Below, piece by piece: positions 62,267 to 64,000 of a stretch of 64,000 nucleotides of DNA. The notes under the pieces are model-generated. The model searched no databases. It had not been told where the DNA came from and was given only the letters and a program-made list of their open reading frames with translations. The position numbers and the translations under genes are program-made. Numbering within the stretch: the stretch's first letter is position 1; the number at the start of each line of letters is the position of its first letter. The stretch is from Sphingobacterium zeae. Its GTDB lineage: Bacteria; Bacteroidota; Bacteroidia; Sphingobacteriales; Sphingobacteriaceae. Location: positions 4,836,001-4,900,000 of the forward strand of contig NZ_JAUTBA010000001.1 in NCBI RefSeq assembly GCF_030818895.1, given 5' to 3'.

Positions 62267-63205
62267 ATGAAGATTGGTTTAGATATTTTAGGAGGAGATT
62301 ATGCTCCTAAAGCAACGATAACAGGTGCTATTGAAGCACAAAAGCAGCTTACTGGAGACCAAAAAATAGTCCTTTTTGGTAAAACTGAAGAGACAAAACA
62401 ATTAATCAATCAAGCCGGAGGGAATTCATCTGACTTTGAATATGTTGAGGCTCCAGAAATCATTGCAATGGGTGAACATCCAACCAAAGCAATAACTCAA
62501 AAACCCAACTCAAGTATTGCGAAGGGATTTGACTATTTAAAAAACAAAGAAATCGACTCATTCGCTTCTGCTGGTAACACCGGCGCTATGCTCGTGGGCT
62601 CGATGTTCAGCGTTAAAGCTATCCCAGGCGTACTGCGTCCTGCTATAGCATCCATCGTTCCCAAATTGAAATCAGGCTTCGGGATCTTATTGGACGTCGG
62701 CGCAAATGCGGACTGTAAACCAGAGATGTTGAACCAATTTGCAATCTTGGGAAGTGTCTTTGCCGAACATGTGTTTAATGTATCCAACCCTAAAGTCGGA
62801 TTATTAAATATCGGAGAAGAAGAAGAAAAAGGAAACATCCTAACAACCTCTACCTACCCCCTACTAAAAGCCAACGACAAAATTAACTTTATCGGAAATG
62901 CAGAAGGTCGCGACCTGTTCAGTGACCATGCAGACGTATATGTCTGTGATGGATTTACAGGAAACGTCGTCTTGAAACTTGCAGAATCATTTTATGTAGT
63001 AACGTTGAAAAAGGGTTTTAAAGATGATTTTTTCGACCGATTCAACTACGAACAGTACGGCGGTAGCCCCATCCTGGGAGTGAATGCTCCTGTCATTATT
63101 GGCCACGGTATTTCGACACCTGAGGCCATTAAAAATATGGTTTTATTTTCAAGAGATATGATCGAGTCTAAGTTCATTGACAGCATCAGATCTATTTTCA
63201 ATTAG
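62267..63205 (+). CDS. plsX: Phosphate acyltransferase PlsX
   Basis: 312 residues. It makes acyl-phosphate from acyl-ACP for phospholipid synthesis. Recognisable segments are MKIGLDILGGDYAPKATITG, the catalytic-region ASAGNTGAMLVGSM, LLDVGANADCKPE, NIGEEEEKGN and VCDGFTGNVVLKLAES. Peripheral membrane proteins of this family carry no TM segment, and none is seen. It is followed after 7 bp by fabH, the usual plsX-fabH pair. Confidence 0.97.
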   Translation: MKIGLDILGGDYAPKATITGAIEAQKQLTGDQKIVLFGKTEETKQLINQAGGNSSDFEYVEAPEIIAMGEHPTKAITQKPNSSIAKGFDYLKNKEIDSFASAGNTGAMLVGSMFSVKAIPGVLRPAIASIVPKLKSGFGILLDVGANADCKPEMLNQFAILGSVFAEHVFNVSNPKVGLLNIGEEEEKGNILTTSTYPLLKANDKINFIGNAEGRDLFSDHADVYVCDGFTGNVVLKLAESFYVVTLKKGFKDDFFDRFNYEQYGGSPILGVNAPVIIGHGISTPEAIKNMVLFSRDMIESKFIDSIRSIFN

Positions 63206-63212
63206 AATATTT

Positions 63213-64000
63213 ATGTCAAAGATTCACGCCGCAATTACGGCTGTAAATGGTTACGTTCCAGATTACATCCTAACCAACAAAGAATTGGAAACAATGGTCG
63301 ACACTAACGACGAGTGGATCGTTTCCAGAACGGGAATCAAAGAGCGTCGCATATTAAAAGGCGAAGGGCTTGCTACTTCAGATCTTGCTGTACCTGCGGT
63401 TCAAGGTTTATTGAAAAAAAGAGGCATAGCTGCTACAGATATCGATCTTATCATCTTTTGTACCAGTACTCCAGATATGCTGTTCCCTGCCACAGCTAAT
63501 ATCCTTGCCGATAAAATTGGAGCGACCAATGCTTGGGGATTTGATCTTCAGGCTGCATGCTCAGGATTCTTGTTCGGCTTGAATACGGCAACGCAATTTA
63601 TCATTGCTGGTACACACAAAAAAGTACTCGTTGTCGGTGCAGACAAAATGTCTTCGGTCATCAATTATCAAGACCGCAATACCTGTATCCTATTTGGTGA
63701 TGGTTGTGGTTGTGTACTACTGGAACCTAATGAAGAAGGGATGGGTATACAAGATGCTATTTTAAAAACCGATGGTTCTGGGGGACAATTTTTGAATATC
63801 AAAGGTGGAGGTTCACTTAACCCTGCGTCACATGCAACGGTAGATGCAGGATTGCACTATGCCTATCAGGAAGGCCGTACTGTATTTAAATTTGCGGTAA
63901 CCAATATGGCAGATGTTGCGCACGAAGTGATGGTCAAAAACAATCTTAAATCGGAAGATATCGCTTGGTTGGTACCTCATCAGGCCAATAAACGTATCAT
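63213..64000 (+). CDS. fabH: 3-oxoacyl-ACP synthase III (cut by the window edge)
   Basis: The first 262 codons of the enzyme that starts fatty-acid synthesis by condensing an acyl-CoA with malonyl-ACP. The N-terminus (MSKIHAAITAVNGYVPDYIL), NDEWIVSRTGIKERR, the catalytic Cys116 in LQAACSGFLFG, and the catalytic His in VPHQANKRI at the very end are visible. The active-site Asn and the C-terminus lie beyond 64000. It starts 7 bp after plsX and is co-transcribed with it. Confidence 0.97.
   Translation, partial: MSKIHAAITAVNGYVPDYILTNKELETMVDTNDEWIVSRTGIKERRILKGEGLATSDLAVPAVQGLLKKRGIAATDIDLIIFCTSTPDMLFPATANILADKIGATNAWGFDLQAACSGFLFGLNTATQFIIAGTHKKVLVVGADKMSSVINYQDRNTCILFGDGCGCVLLEPNEEGMGIQDAILKTDGSGGQFLNIKGGGSLNPASHATVDAGLHYAYQEGRTVFKFAVTNMADVAHEVMVKNNLKSEDIAWLVPHQANKRI

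Overview
The window looks like a chromosomal segment of a Bacteroidota bacterium, most likely Sphingobacteriaceae (Sphingobacterium or a close relative). The evidence is protein style (RpoB/RpoC, a GAFTDA-type NtrC regulator, 'MIKNYIKIAWRNL' permeases), the near absence of Shine-Dalgarno sequences, and promoters of the Bacteroidota housekeeping type (TTTG/TTG, about 18-20 bp, TAnnTTTG). No transposase, integrase, rRNA or CRISPR array was seen.

Region 1 (1-12049, minus strand) is the transcription/translation core. Read in transcription order it holds tRNA-Thr(TGT), tRNA-Tyr, tRNA-Gly, tRNA-Thr(GGT) and tuf, then tRNA-Trp, secE, nusG, an inserted S41-protease lipoprotein gene, and rplK-rplA-rplJ-rplL-rpoB-rpoC (rpoC runs off the left edge). 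Region 2 (12376-14248) has an Omp85-like barrel protein and a shortened methyltransferase-like protein.

Region 3 (14364-58429) is the striking part. A membrane histidine kinase, a sigma54-activating NtrC-family response regulator and a TolC-type outer-membrane factor lie on the minus strand. Divergent from them are a periplasmic adaptor (HlyD/MacA type) and a head-to-tail array of fourteen full-length FtsX/MacB-type permeases of about 790-810 residues, two deletion remnants, one ABC ATPase broken by a single-base insertion and one intact ABC ATPase at the far end. The array closes with a rho-independent terminator.

Reading the intergenic DNA gave a repeated control module that explains the region. 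Six times (before tolC, before the adaptor gene, and before the genes at 38524, 49115, 54626 and 57320) there are two tandem 16-bp dyads of the form TGTnCG-N4-CGnACA with centres 21-22 bp apart, followed 53-56 bp further on by a TGGCA-type -24 element, with a recognisable -12 (TTG-like) element in five of the six. This is the expected layout of enhancer sites plus a sigma54 promoter. The adjacent NtrC-type regulator is the obvious candidate activator. The modules divide the array into five plus-strand units and put tolC under the same control. A 130-bp array of half-site-like words repeating every 11 bp lies between the two divergent modules.

In each permease the cytoplasmic coupling motif (KEIGIRKVLGA-like) and the C-terminal tail (NPVDSLRDE-like) are well kept while the extracytoplasmic domains differ strongly. 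This suggests many interchangeable export or sensing heads working with few ATPases, one adaptor and one TolC (inference).

Region 4 (58469-64000) is ordinary: a SirB1-like transglutaminase-fold protein, a lipoprotein, queH, and the yceD-rpmF-plsX-fabH cluster (fabH runs off the right edge).
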